Positions 8,389 through 16,379 of a stretch of DNA of 64,000 nucleotides are shown here, in pieces. Location: positions 1 through 64,000 of the forward strand of contig JAGWWM010000005.1 in assembly GCA_018970395.1 (NCBI GenBank), read 5' to 3'. The notes under the pieces are model-generated. The model worked only from the letters and a program-made list of their open reading frames with translations. It ran no database searches and had not been told where the DNA came from. Source of the stretch: Bacteroidota bacterium (GTDB lineage: Bacteria > Bacteroidota > Bacteroidia > Chitinophagales > Chitinophagaceae). A program made the position numbers and the translations under genes. Position 1 is the first letter of the stretch. The number at the start of each line of letters is the position of its first letter.

Positions 8389-8684
8389 ATATTGTAATGA
8401 AGTACGCCAATGCAGTAAGATCGAAATATGATTTTGCTAAAATAATCTTGTTTGGATCTTATGCAAAAGGTAATTACAATAAAGATAGTGATATTGATAT
8501 TGCTGTAATTTTAAAAGATTACAGCAACTTGATTGACATACAATTGGATTTAATGCGATTAAGGAGAAATATTGACAGCAGAATCGAGCCCCATCCTTTT
8601 AGAGAAAAAGATTTTAATATTACTGATCCAGTTGTACATGAAATAGTAAAATACGGTCAAGACATAAAAGTGAACAATGCTTAA
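8367..8684 (+). CDS. MNT nucleotidyltransferase antitoxin
   Basis: Minimal nucleotidyltransferase of 105 aa. The signature GS-x10-DxD is complete (FGSYAKG, then DSDIDIAV). In characterised MntA/HepT pairs this enzyme silences the HEPN toxin by AMPylation; that role is inferred from the family and the gene overlap. The start at 8367 lies within the HEPN gene, indicating coupled translation. Confidence 0.9.
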   Translation: MDKRDALDIVMKYANAVRSKYDFAKIILFGSYAKGNYNKDSDIDIAVILKDYSNLIDIQLDLMRLRRNIDSRIEPHPFREKDFNITDPVVHEIVKYGQDIKVNNA

Positions 8685-8692
8685 TTTTAGTA

Positions 8693-8748
8693 TTTCACAC
8701 AAAGGTCGCAAAGAGGCAATGCTCGCAAAGAGGCAATGCTCGCAAAGA
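8693..8748. repeat. CGCAAAGAGGCAA short tandem repeat
   Basis: CACAAAGGTCGCAAAGAGGCAATGC is followed by a second GCTCGCAAAGAGGCAATGC and a third partial copy. Related single copies lie at 6762-6795 and 7624-7660, each ahead of or near a family A palindrome. Confidence 0.7.
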
Positions 8749-8911
8749 GCGTCATGTTGAGCGATAGCGAAACAGCTCAAAAAGAACTCAAAAGTCAAAA
8801 GTCAAAAGCAATTAAAACTTTTAAGTTTTAACTTTTGAGTTTTGCCTTAAACATGAGATCCTTCGCTTACGCTTCCCGCAGACGCTTCGCTACGGGACAG
8901 GCAGGATGACG
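8749..8911. repeat. Family A palindromic repeat with internal insertion
   Basis: Left arm GCGTCATGTTGAGCGATAG, spacer with ACTTTTAAGTTTTAACTTTTGAG, right arm beginning GAGATCCTTCGCTTACGC. The right arm is interrupted by CCCGCAGACGCTTCGCTACGG before AGGATGACG. It is followed by a tail GCTACCGAAATGTGTGGCGC shared with other copies. Confidence 0.8.
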
Positions 8912-9031
8912 CTACCGAAATGTGTGGCGCTGGCAAGGCAGAACGCCAAGGCAGGTTCGTTTTTCGTCTTTCGTGGCTCGTTTTTAGTGCTTTTTCGATA
9001 GACGACCAACGATAAACGAATACGGTCTACT
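8912..9031. repeat. Composite repeat tail
   Basis: Tail sequence CTACCGAAATGTGTGGCGCTG, then GGCAGGTTCGTTTTTCGTCT and CGATAAACGAA. The same order recurs at 14884-14990. It shows no coding signature and links two family A units. Confidence 0.7.
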
Positions 9032-9186
9032 CGTCATGTTGAGCGATAGCGAAACATCTCATAAACATCATAAAAGTAAAACTGAAAACTTAAAAGTTAA
9101 AAGATGAAATCCTGTATTTTCTTTTAAGTTTTAACTTTTGAGTTTTGCCTTAAATATGAGATCCTTCGCTTACGCTCAGGATGACG
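9032..9186. repeat. Family A palindromic repeat, full unit
   Basis: Left arm CGTCATGTTGAGCGATAGCG and right arm GAGATCCTTCGCTTACGCTC bracket a spacer that itself contains the inverted sequences AACTTAAAAGTTAAAAG and CTTTTAAGTTTTAACTTTTG. It ends directly before the duplicated promoter of the second HEPN/MNT module. Confidence 0.85.
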
Positions 9187-9205
9187 TTTGGTTACTTACT
9201 TTTGA

Positions 9206-9228
9206 TAGATATATTTTTCGTAAATTTG
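9206..9228 (+). promoter_or_regulatory. Candidate promoter, second HEPN/MNT module
   Basis: Near-identical copy of the block before the first module, with TAAATTTG as the -7 box. After TATGCCACTC it diverges: the small ORF is closed by TGA after five codons. An inverted repeat TGATAA-TTTTAT-TTATCA follows at 9310-9327, just before the HEPN start, and could be an operator. Confidence 0.45.
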
Positions 9229-9336
9229 ATTATGCCACTCAAACACTGAACGCCCTCCTGACTTACAAATTCAGGATATTATCGTGAAATTTTTACATTA
9301 TGATTTAAGTGATAATTTTATTTATCAAATAAACAA

Positions 9337-9726
9337 ATGACCAAACAAGATCATATAGCCTATTGGAAAAACTCTTCAAACGAGGATTGGGAGACCGCTC
9401 TCTACAATTATGAAGGGAAAAGGAGTGTTCCGGCGCTTTTCTTTCTTCATTTAAGTGTGGAGAAGATGTTGAAGGCAATATGGGTTAAGGATAATCTATC
9501 CAATACTCCACCATTTACACATGACCTTCAGAAAATAGCAGGTGAGACTGATTTGGAATGGGATGCCGTTCATTTTGATTATTTAAGTGTTGTGAATAAC
9601 TGGAATATTGAAGCAAGATATCCTGATTATAAACATACCCTGCATAAAATTGCTACCTCAAAATATATGCAAATGCATGTAGATAAAGTAAAAGCTTTAT
9701 TGCAATGGTTACAAGAAAAACTATAA
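9337..9726 (+). CDS. HEPN-domain toxin-like protein (second copy)
   Basis: HEPN protein of 129 aa. Landmarks are YWKNSSNEDWETALYNYEG, LFFLHLSVEKMLKAIWVK, PPFTHDLQKI and NIEARYPDYKH. The last has R, five residues, then H, so an Rx4-6H-type motif can be read, unlike the copy at 7981. The pair is expected to act as an RNase toxin/antitoxin module. The gene overlaps the following MNT gene by 22 bases, the same arrangement as the first module, which supports duplication of a whole unit followed by strong divergence. Confidence 0.9.
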   Translation: MTKQDHIAYWKNSSNEDWETALYNYEGKRSVPALFFLHLSVEKMLKAIWVKDNLSNTPPFTHDLQKIAGETDLEWDAVHFDYLSVVNNWNIEARYPDYKHTLHKIATSKYMQMHVDKVKALLQWLQEKL

Positions 9727-10034
9727 TATCTAAAACGAGTCAGTTTATAGAAGAGCTCCGAAACGAGGGAATTGACCCGGTTCGTGTTTTCTTGTTCGGA
9801 TCTTATGCAAAGGGCACCTGTAATGATCACAGTGATATTGATATTGCGATATGGGCAAAAGGTTTTTCCGGCATCCGCTCATTGGATATTGAAATAATTT
9901 CTCATTTACTTAAAAAGTACAAACTTTTTGAAATGCACACTTTTTCTGAAGTTCTTGATTTAGATGATCCATATCAACAGGAAATCATTTTATCAGGTAT
10001 TGACCTTGCAAATGAAATTCCCATAACGGCCTGA
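9705..10034 (+). CDS. MNT nucleotidyltransferase antitoxin (second copy)
   Basis: Minimal nucleotidyltransferase of 109 aa. The active-site pattern GS-x10-DxD is intact (LFGSYAKG and HSDIDIAI). It probably AMPylates and silences the overlapping HEPN partner. The protein differs from the first MNT (8367) mainly after residue 60, so each pair is likely self-specific. A family A repeat follows 26 bases after its stop. Confidence 0.9.
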   Translation: MVTRKTIISKTSQFIEELRNEGIDPVRVFLFGSYAKGTCNDHSDIDIAIWAKGFSGIRSLDIEIISHLLKKYKLFEMHTFSEVLDLDDPYQQEIILSGIDLANEIPITA

Positions 10035-10059
10035 CAATGATAAACAAATACGGTCTGCT

Positions 10060-10193
10060 CGTCATGTTGAGCGATAGCGAAACAGCTCAAAAAGAACTCA
10101 AAAGTCAAAAGTCAACACCAATTAAAACTTTTAGGTTTTGCCTTTAGAATTTTGACTTAAACATGAGATCCTTCGCTTACGCTCAGGATGACG
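10060..10193. repeat. Family A palindromic repeat, full unit
   Basis: CGTCATGTTGAGCGATAGCG left arm, ACTCAAAAGTCAAAAGTCAA spacer and GAGATCCTTCGCTTACGCTC right arm; nearly identical to the unit at 7661. It is followed by the GCTACCGAAATGTGTGGCGC tail. Confidence 0.85.
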
Positions 10194-10353
10194 CTACCGA
10201 AATGTGTGGCGCTGGTAAGGCAGAACGCGCGGAGCGATCGAGCCGACAACCTGACAACAGTGTAGCCGACAACCCGCCGCAGGCGACGACAACCTCCAAC
10301 CCACAACCTCCAACCCACAACATACAACATACAACTTACAACCTCCAACCCCC
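10194..10353. repeat. Composite tail plus A/C-rich leader repeat
   Basis: The tail CTACCGAAATGTGTGGCGCTG is followed by CCGACAACCCGCCGCAGGCG, which recurs at 16391, and then by tandem CAACCTCCAACCCACAACCT and ACAACATACAACATACAACT up to the ATG at 10354. The track ORFs here are low-complexity translations of the repeat and are not genes. Confidence 0.75.
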
Positions 10354-11235
10354 ATGCCCTTCTTCTCCATCATAACCCCCTCTTACAACAGAGCGCATAT
10401 CATCGGGCAGGCGATCAATTCGGTGTTGACACAGTCCTTTACTGACTTTGAATTCATTATTGTAGATGATGGCAGTACAGATGATACGGAGAAGGTAGTA
10501 CAGGCTTTTGGAGACACTAGAATTCAATACATTAAACAGGAGAATAAAGGCGTTTGTGCAGCAAGAAATACCGGTATCAGAAATGCAAAGGCTCCGTATA
10601 TTACTTTTCTGGACTCCGATGATCAGGCCTTACCTAATTGGTTGGATGATTTTTACAATACCATCAATCTTAAGACTCCCGACCTCGTTTTCTGCGATAT
10701 GCAGGTAATTGACAATCAGAAAAATTGTAAAATACGAAGAGCTGAATATCCATACCGAGAGGATCAGTATTCGGATAATGGGTTATATATGCCCGGTAGT
10801 TTTTGTATTGCTAAGCATTTGTTGGATAAACTAGGAGGATTTGATGAAAATATTCGCTTCGGAGAATTCACTGAATTGATGTTCTCCTGTATGAATTATA
10901 CCACCGTAAGATTATTTACCCAAAAAGCCGGGATCATCTATTATCCTTCTGTAGATGGAGGAGGTAAAAATCAGGTTAATAAAATCAATGCCAGTCTTTA
11001 TTTGATTCAGAAGCATCCCCAGTATTTCAAAAATAAACCGAATGTACTACTATTGTATTATCAGAATATAGCCGTCTCACATGCTCAGCTGAAGCAGTGG
11101 AGCAAGGCCTCGGGGTATTTTATCAAAGCATATTTTGTCCAGCCAAGTAATTTAAAAACACTTGTCCGTTTTTTCATCAGCCTCATCCCGTTTCTCAGAG
11201 ATCGCGTATGGCCAGATTTTAAATCAAGAACATAG
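10354..11235 (+). CDS. GT2 glycosyltransferase
   Basis: Family 2 glycosyltransferase of 293 aa. It begins MPFFSIITPSYNRA, shows the nucleotide-binding VDDGSTDDTEK, acceptor-loop KGVCAARNTG and metal site LDSDDQ. The ATG follows directly on an A/C-rich repeat with no Shine-Dalgarno sequence. It opens the second block of sugar genes after the toxin-antitoxin cluster. Substrate unknown. Confidence 0.92.
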   Translation: MPFFSIITPSYNRAHIIGQAINSVLTQSFTDFEFIIVDDGSTDDTEKVVQAFGDTRIQYIKQENKGVCAARNTGIRNAKAPYITFLDSDDQALPNWLDDFYNTINLKTPDLVFCDMQVIDNQKNCKIRRAEYPYREDQYSDNGLYMPGSFCIAKHLLDKLGGFDENIRFGEFTELMFSCMNYTTVRLFTQKAGIIYYPSVDGGGKNQVNKINASLYLIQKHPQYFKNKPNVLLLYYQNIAVSHAQLKQWSKASGYFIKAYFVQPSNLKTLVRFFISLIPFLRDRVWPDFKSRT

Positions 11236-11321
11236 AATCTTTAAATTAACACTAAATCTAGATCGCGAAAAAACCGGGAAGTTTACATTTTCTTCTATAA
11301 AAATTTATTTATTATATTATA

Positions 11322-11861
11322 ATGCTTAAATATTTATTACAAGATTTACATCGGTATAAAAAAAAATCAAGAAATATTCTATCAACATTTTTTTTTATAC
11401 CCGGTTGCCGTTATATGTTTACTTTCCGAGCATGTCAATTTTTTTCAAAATATAATCCATTAGGTATTCTTTTTCGAATTTGGAACAAACGAATGCAAGT
11501 GAAATATGGCTTTCAGTTTCTACATACATGCAAGATTGGGAGTGGGCTATTTATGGCACATTATGGCAATATCGTAATCAATACAAATTCGCAATTAGGG
11601 AATAACTGTAATATAGCACAGGGAGTTACTATAGGTAATACCAAACGTGGCAGAAAAAAAGGAAATCCAATCATAGGCAACAGAGTTTGGATTGGCACAA
11701 ATGCAGTAATCGTCGGAAATATAAAAATTGGAGATGATGTGTTAATCGCTCCACTAAGCTATATAAATTTTGATGTACCTTCTAATGCAGTAGTTGCAGG
11801 GAATCCTGCTGTAATTATTAATTACAATGGGAGTTCGGGATACGTTGAAAATTTAGCATAA
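11322..11861 (+). CDS. Serine-acetyltransferase-like hexapeptide acyltransferase
   Basis: Left-handed beta-helix acyltransferase of 179 aa. The N-terminal 60 residues are basic and helical; the rest has hexapeptide turns, including LFMAHYGNIVINTNSQLGNN and IGNRVWIGTNAVIVGNIKIG. The catalytic-type His lies in MAHYGN. Such CysE-like proteins in polysaccharide loci usually O-acetylate a sugar and use acetyl-CoA. The placement between two glycosyltransferases favours glycan modification over cysteine synthesis. Confidence 0.87.
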   Translation: MLKYLLQDLHRYKKKSRNILSTFFFIPGCRYMFTFRACQFFSKYNPLGILFRIWNKRMQVKYGFQFLHTCKIGSGLFMAHYGNIVINTNSQLGNNCNIAQGVTIGNTKRGRKKGNPIIGNRVWIGTNAVIVGNIKIGDDVLIAPLSYINFDVPSNAVVAGNPAVIINYNGSSGYVENLA

Positions 11862-11917
11862 TTATCTGCGGTGTAATTTTTTTAGTAAATCAATCTCATT
11901 TACAGCAAACTTCAATT

Positions 11918-12820
11918 ATGAGTTTTAAGTATGCTTGTTTTGTAATGACGTATAAGCGGCCGGAACAGTTGCGGCAAACCGTGACTGTACTGAATAATCA
12001 AGAGTTAGTCCCAGAAGTGATACTCATTGTAGATAACGATCCGGAAGAAACTGCTAAAGAGATTGCGCTTCATTTAAACTGCTTGTACCTACCTGTGGGC
12101 TACAATTCAGGACCAGCCGGGGGCGCAGCCTTTGGTCTGAGGGCACTTTTTGAGCGGGGTCATGAATGGGTATTGTGGATAGATGATGATGATCCTCCGG
12201 TGTTTTATGACACCATAAATCAACTCGCATCGTTGGTAGCTACCTCATCTTCCCAAAGACCCATTGGGGTGGTGGGGGCAGTTGGGGAGTGGTTTGATAG
12301 AAATGCAGCCAAAGTAAAAAGAATACCGGATGCACAACTCAAAGGAGTCATTGAAGTAGATAATGTCTCCGGAAACATGATGCCTTTAGTAAACCGTCTG
12401 GTTTATGAAAAAGGGATTCTGCCAGATTCTTCTTTATTTTTTGGATTTGAAGATCTCGACTTTTGTCTTGCAGTAAAAAGAGGAGGTTTCAAGGTAGTTA
12501 TTTCAGGAGAAGAACTGTATCGGCATCGGCAATATTATAATCGGCTAAAACTATCTAAATCTCTTTATTATCCAAAGGAGTTGAATCGTCTTTGGCGGGA
12601 ATACTATACCACAAGGAGCCTTTTTAATATACTCTTTAGAAGGGAACGAGCTTATCTCGGAACTTGCTTTTTTTTTATACGGATGCTTTTCAAAATAATC
12701 TATGGATTCAGGTTTGGGTTTCAATACGGACAAAAAAATTTCTTCTTCCTCAGTAAAGGGCTATTCGATGGGTTGACCCAAAAAATGGGAATGAGGGTAT
12801 CACCCGTAGCAAAAGTATAG
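11918..12820 (+). CDS. GT2 glycosyltransferase (rhamnosyl/galactofuranosyl-type)
   Basis: Family 2 glycosyltransferase of 300 aa. It opens CFVMTYKRPEQLRQTV and has IVDNDP, YNSGPAGGAAFGL and the metal motif WIDDDDPP. This pattern is seen in rhamnosyl- and galactofuranosyl-transferases, though the exact sugar cannot be told. FGFEDLDFCLAVKRGG further on is the acceptor/catalytic region. The next gene, an asparagine synthase, starts 27 bases after its stop, so the two are probably co-transcribed. Confidence 0.88.
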   Translation: MSFKYACFVMTYKRPEQLRQTVTVLNNQELVPEVILIVDNDPEETAKEIALHLNCLYLPVGYNSGPAGGAAFGLRALFERGHEWVLWIDDDDPPVFYDTINQLASLVATSSSQRPIGVVGAVGEWFDRNAAKVKRIPDAQLKGVIEVDNVSGNMMPLVNRLVYEKGILPDSSLFFGFEDLDFCLAVKRGGFKVVISGEELYRHRQYYNRLKLSKSLYYPKELNRLWREYYTTRSLFNILFRRERAYLGTCFFFIRMLFKIIYGFRFGFQYGQKNFFFLSKGLFDGLTQKMGMRVSPVAKV

Positions 12821-12847
12821 GGGTAATAAATTTCTTTTTTTCTTAAG

Positions 12848-14704
12848 ATGTGCGGAATATTAGGTCAGGTATCATTGCATGAGCCGGTAAATGAAGCCGC
12901 TCTTCAAACTGGATTAAGTGCAATTAAGCATCGCGGTCCCGATGCATCAGGTTCATGGAGTGATGAAACAGGTAAACTATGGCTCGGTCATCGCCGTCTC
13001 AGTATTATTGATCTGAGCGATACCGGTGCCCAACCCATGGATAGTCCGGATGGTCGTCTTGTGGTGGTCTTCAATGGGGAAATATATAATTTCATAGAAC
13101 TTAAGCAGGAATTATTTCAGAAAGGTTATAGCTTCAATGGTCATAGTGATACGGAAGTGCTCATTCATGCCTGGCATCAATGGGGAAGCGATTGTCTCCA
13201 AAGACTTAAGGGGATGTTTGCCTTTGCTTTGTTTGATCAGCAAAAACAAAAGCTTTACTGTGCCCGAGATCGGGCGGGTGAAAAACCACTCTACTTCACC
13301 ACCCAAAACGGCGGCTTTGCTTTTGCCTCCGAACTGAAAGCATTATTATCCGTTTTTCCCTCCGCTCCTAAAGTCAATCCAACGGCCTTGCATGCCTTAC
13401 TGGGATGGGGCTATGTGCCGGGCAAACAATGCATTTTGGAAGGGTATGAAAAACTCGAGCCGGGCTGCTATCTCGAATACGATATTGCTCATCATACGCT
13501 AGTCAAACATCGCTACTGGTCGCTGCCTGTATTAGAAGCAACAAAGCCGGATCTTATACAACTAGAAACCGAACTCGATCAACTGCTCGAGCATTCGGTT
13601 CGGAATCAACTGGTGGCTGATGTACCTGTGGGGATATTGTTGAGTGGCGGGCTCGATAGTAGTCTCATCACGGCTTATGCCGCTGCTCATCTCAGCAAGC
13701 TGAAAACCTATACGGTCAGTTTTCCGGGTTATGGGAGTGGCGATGAAGCCCCTTATGCCCGACTGATCGCCAATTATTTTGGTACAGAGCACACAGAAAT
13801 ACAAACTTCCCAACCGGAGCCGGAACTGCTCTTCAAGATGGCGCATCAGTTTGATGAACCCATGACCGATCCTTCACTGGTGCCTACCTATCTGCTCTCA
13901 AAAGCCATCCGGGAACATTGCACCGTAGCACTAGGAGGAGATGGGGGAGATGAGTTATTCGGCGGATATGATCGCTATCAGCAATGGTTATCCATGGAAC
14001 ACCAATGGCAATCCATTCCGTTGATATTTCGAAAATTATTGAGCAACGCTGCCCAATCATTCCTGCCGATAGGTTTCAGAGGCCGATATTATCTGCAACA
14101 AATCGGTACGGATTTTAATCGCACCATTCCTCAGGTAGATCCGCTTTTTGAACCCGCAGAAAGAAAAGGCTTGCTTGGGCAATCTTTCCCGCTTATCCAT
14201 AACAAGAATTGGAGAGATACCCTGCTTCAAAATGGGAGTGATTTGGCCGATCGAGCCATGCGGACCGATTTCAGCTCTTACATGCCTGATGATATCCTCG
14301 TGAAGGTAGATCGCGCTTCCATGCTCGCTTCCCTGGAAGTAAGAGCTCCTTTACTGGATGCCTCCATTATTGATTTTGCATTCAGAAAAATCCCCACCTC
14401 GCTCAAGGTAACCAGATACGATAAGAAAATATTGTTGAAACGCGTTGCTACCAAAAGATTACCCCCCTCCTTTAATTTTAAGCGCAAACAGGGTTTCGTT
14501 CCTCCCATGGAAATATGGATGCGCGATAAAAAATGGGCGGATTTTATAAAAGACCATCTCCTCGGTAACAGCGATAGCTGGTTTGATAAAGAATATATCT
14601 CAACCCTCTGGAAAGGACAACAGCAAGGACGATTCAATAAAAAAAGATTATTCACCCTGCTCATGATCGAGCTGTGGCGGAAGGAATATAAAGTGAGTAT
14701 GTAA
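12848..14704 (+). CDS. asnB: Asparagine synthase (glutamine-hydrolysing)-type amidotransferase
   Basis: Class II glutamine amidotransferase plus ATP-pyrophosphatase, 618 aa. The N-terminal nucleophile Cys2 is present (MCGILGQ), followed by GHRRLSIIDLS and the glutaminase motif FNGEIYN. The synthetase half has the PP-loop LLSGGLDSSL at about residue 264 and GGDGGDELFGGYDRY. Biochemically it would make asparagine or amidate a carboxyl group with ammonia from glutamine. Its position among glycosyltransferases fits the group that amidates uronic acids in glycans, but true asparagine synthesis is not excluded. Confidence 0.9.
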   Translation: MCGILGQVSLHEPVNEAALQTGLSAIKHRGPDASGSWSDETGKLWLGHRRLSIIDLSDTGAQPMDSPDGRLVVVFNGEIYNFIELKQELFQKGYSFNGHSDTEVLIHAWHQWGSDCLQRLKGMFAFALFDQQKQKLYCARDRAGEKPLYFTTQNGGFAFASELKALLSVFPSAPKVNPTALHALLGWGYVPGKQCILEGYEKLEPGCYLEYDIAHHTLVKHRYWSLPVLEATKPDLIQLETELDQLLEHSVRNQLVADVPVGILLSGGLDSSLITAYAAAHLSKLKTYTVSFPGYGSGDEAPYARLIANYFGTEHTEIQTSQPEPELLFKMAHQFDEPMTDPSLVPTYLLSKAIREHCTVALGGDGGDELFGGYDRYQQWLSMEHQWQSIPLIFRKLLSNAAQSFLPIGFRGRYYLQQIGTDFNRTIPQVDPLFEPAERKGLLGQSFPLIHNKNWRDTLLQNGSDLADRAMRTDFSSYMPDDILVKVDRASMLASLEVRAPLLDASIIDFAFRKIPTSLKVTRYDKKILLKRVATKRLPPSFNFKRKQGFVPPMEIWMRDKKWADFIKDHLLGNSDSWFDKEYISTLWKGQQQGRFNKKRLFTLLMIELWRKEYKVSM

Positions 14705-14726
14705 CAGTTAACAGATCATTAGAATG

Positions 14727-14760
14727 TATCCCCCTCTGGAGGGGGACTAAGGGGGAGGAA
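14727..14760. repeat. Family B C-run/G-run palindrome
   Basis: TATCCCCCTCTGGAGGGGGA followed by CTAAGGGGGAGGAA, 22 bases after the asnB stop. The CCCCCTCTGGAGGGGG core folds as a strong hairpin. Other copies lie at 23428, 28055 and 28561. Confidence 0.8.
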
Positions 14761-14801
14761 TTCAAAGGTTTCATTATCGGTTGTTTGTTGTTGGGTTAGA
14801 A

Positions 14802-14884
14802 GCGTCATGTTGAGCGACAGCGAAACATCTCATGATTAGAAGTGTTCTCCATCAGCAGATCCTTCGCTTCCGCTCAGGATGACG
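14802..14884. repeat. Family A palindromic repeat, compact unit
   Basis: GCGTCATGTTGAGCGACAGC left arm and AGATCCTTCGCTTCCGCTCA right arm with a short 25-base centre. No A/T-rich spacer is present, so this is the minimal form of the element. Confidence 0.85.
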
Positions 14885-15010
14885 CTACCAAAATGTGGCA
14901 CTGGCAAGGCAGAACGCGCGGGCAGGTTCGTTTTTCGTCTTTCGTTACTCGTTTTTCGTATTTTTCGATAAACGATAAACGAACAACGATCAACGATTCA
15001 GACAACCACG
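14885..15010. repeat. Composite repeat tail
   Basis: CTACCAAAATGTGGCACTGG, then GGGCAGGTTCGTTTTTCGTC and CGATAAACGATAAACGAAC. It matches the tail at 8912-9031. From 15010 to 15147 the sequence is A/T-rich and shows no gene; it probably holds the promoter of the next pair. Confidence 0.7.
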
Positions 15011-15147
15011 ACAACAGCCACCCCAAGCATAAGCTTTTTTTTAAATTATTTTTTTCGTAATTTCAATGTATGGAAGTGCTTAAAATTTGAAATATTAAAC
15101 CCCAAAGTGCTAACATAATAAATCACAAAATTGAATAAATTCGTATT

Positions 15148-15453
15148 ATGAACGCCATCAAAATAAACGTAAATAGACAAATAGACGGGTACACATTTAG
15201 TATTGCTCCGAGCATAAGAGATTTTATAAAACGTTTATTTCCAAATGCCCATCCGGCGAATAATATTTTTGTGGGATATGATATGAAAAGCAATTTTGAT
15301 GACTATATAGGAAAGTTAGAGAATCATATTTATCCTGCACTTTTAGGTGTGGAAAATAATAATGATCTTAAAAGCATTGATGAAATTATTTTTATTGACA
15401 CGCTAACCGGAAATATTTTACATAAATTAACACCTAGTGACGAAAAAGTTTAA
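15148..15453 (+). CDS. Hypothetical protein, partner of PD-(D/E)XK-like gene
   Basis: Protein of 101 aa that I do not recognise. It has no signal peptide or membrane segment and shows mixed beta/alpha composition: IKINVNRQIDGYTFSIAPS, then IRDFIKRLFPNAHPANNIFV, and DEIIFIDTLTGNILHKL. The gene overlaps the following nuclease-like gene by 17 bases, which argues that the two products work together. The context, between dispersed repeats and near four toxin-antitoxin modules, suggests an accessory immunity or addiction pair. No function is proposed beyond that. Confidence 0.6.
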   Translation: MNAIKINVNRQIDGYTFSIAPSIRDFIKRLFPNAHPANNIFVGYDMKSNFDDYIGKLENHIYPALLGVENNNDLKSIDEIIFIDTLTGNILHKLTPSDEKV

Positions 15454-15913
15454 TCAGTACTTGGGAAAAGCCGGCCACCTAAGTATAATGTCTGAATTTT
15501 TGATGCTCGGCTGGAATGTTGCTATACCTGAAGTTGATAATGGAGACGATATTTTTGTTGTACAGGACGACAATGGGATATTACGAAGAGTTCAGGTAAA
15601 AACTTCGATGTCTACAGGCCGAAGAAACAGCTTTAGTGCTCAATTCTATGTATCCATTCAAAATCTTAAAAACATCACAAATATTCTCGTTCATTATGTT
15701 TTTTTGGTCAGGCATAATAATGAATGGTATAAACCGATTATCATTAGACAAGACTATTTACTAGATCATTTCGAGAAGAATAATTTTCAGTCTGACACAA
15801 AAGATAGTCTTACATTATATTTTTCATATAGTGAAAATAAAGTAATATGTTCCGGTTTTGATTTTAGCAAATACGTTTCTGATTTCAGCGATTTCCCCAA
15901 AATTGAGCATTAA
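15437..15913 (+). CDS. PD-(D/E)XK nuclease-like protein
   Basis: Protein of 158 aa starting at GTG inside the previous gene. The N-terminal half fits a PD-(D/E)XK nuclease fold: a helix with GKAGHLSIMSEFLMLGWNV, then PEVDNGDDIFVV, then RRVQVKTS. Candidate catalytic residues are the Glu of MSEF, the Asp of GDD, and Gln/Lys of QVK. The resemblance is to small resolvase-like and DUF4365-like families. It is full length, about as long as those domains alone. It could be a toxin, restriction-type or repair nuclease; substrate unknown. Confidence 0.65.
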   Translation: MTKKFNQYLGKAGHLSIMSEFLMLGWNVAIPEVDNGDDIFVVQDDNGILRRVQVKTSMSTGRRNSFSAQFYVSIQNLKNITNILVHYVFLVRHNNEWYKPIIIRQDYLLDHFEKNNFQSDTKDSLTLYFSYSENKVICSGFDFSKYVSDFSDFPKIEH

Positions 15914-15973
15914 CCCATGCACCGCGTGTTGACACCTTTCCTGGTTTTAACTTTTGAGTTTTGACTTTAATAT

Positions 15974-16040
15974 GAGATCCTTCACTTACGCTCAGAATGA
16001 CGCTACCAAAATGTGGCGCTGGCAAGGCAGAGCGCGGGGA
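15974..16040. repeat. Family A right arm plus composite tail
   Basis: GAGATCCTTCACTTACGCTC AGAATGACG is a slightly mutated right arm without a matching left arm, preceded by the GGTTTTAACTTTTGAGTTTT spacer. The CTACCAAAATGTGGCGCTGG tail follows. Confidence 0.7.
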
Positions 16041-16157
16041 AGAAGTTGAATGTTGAAGGTTGTAAGTAAAATCAAAAACGCACTACATTAGTGCAATAAT
16101 ATCATAAAAAAGCCCTATAATTATACAATATTTGATAAATGAGGTTCAGTTTTTTAA

Positions 16158-16321
16158 ATGGAGCATTTGTTTCAATACTCAAATCAATTAATATCTCAGG
16201 TCAGTACGGCCTTTAAACGTTATGCACATAAGGACATTAACTAGGCTATGTAGTGAAAGACGATATTGAAACAAGCTATCAAAACACCATACCCTTGTGG
16301 CAATTCGGACTTTTGTATTAA
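16158..16321 (+). pseudogene. Internally deleted AAA/DUF4143-type ATPase remnant
   Basis: An ATG at 16158 reads MEHLFQYSNQLISQVSTAF then KRYAHKDIN and stops at 16242. This resembles the N-terminus of Bacteroidota AAA ATPases that carry a DUF4143 domain. In another frame, sequence from about 16244 reads YVVKDDIETSYQNTIPLW then QFGLLY and a TAA at 16319, resembling the C-terminus of the same proteins. The Walker motifs and all of the middle are absent. This is best read as one gene that has lost roughly its central kilobase. Family assignment is from recognition of both ends. Confidence 0.55.
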
Positions 16322-16379
16322 AACTAACCTGCAGCACTTTTCGCTTATCCTTTCGTTTTAAAGATCTTCACATTTGAAT

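Noticed and set aside
10157-10375. ORFs on both strands in the spacer before the GT2 gene
   Set aside because: Their translations are low-complexity products of family A, tail and family C repeats.
14278-14664. 128-aa minus-strand ORF within asnB
   Set aside because: Lies wholly inside the strongly conserved synthetase domain and shows no independent signal.
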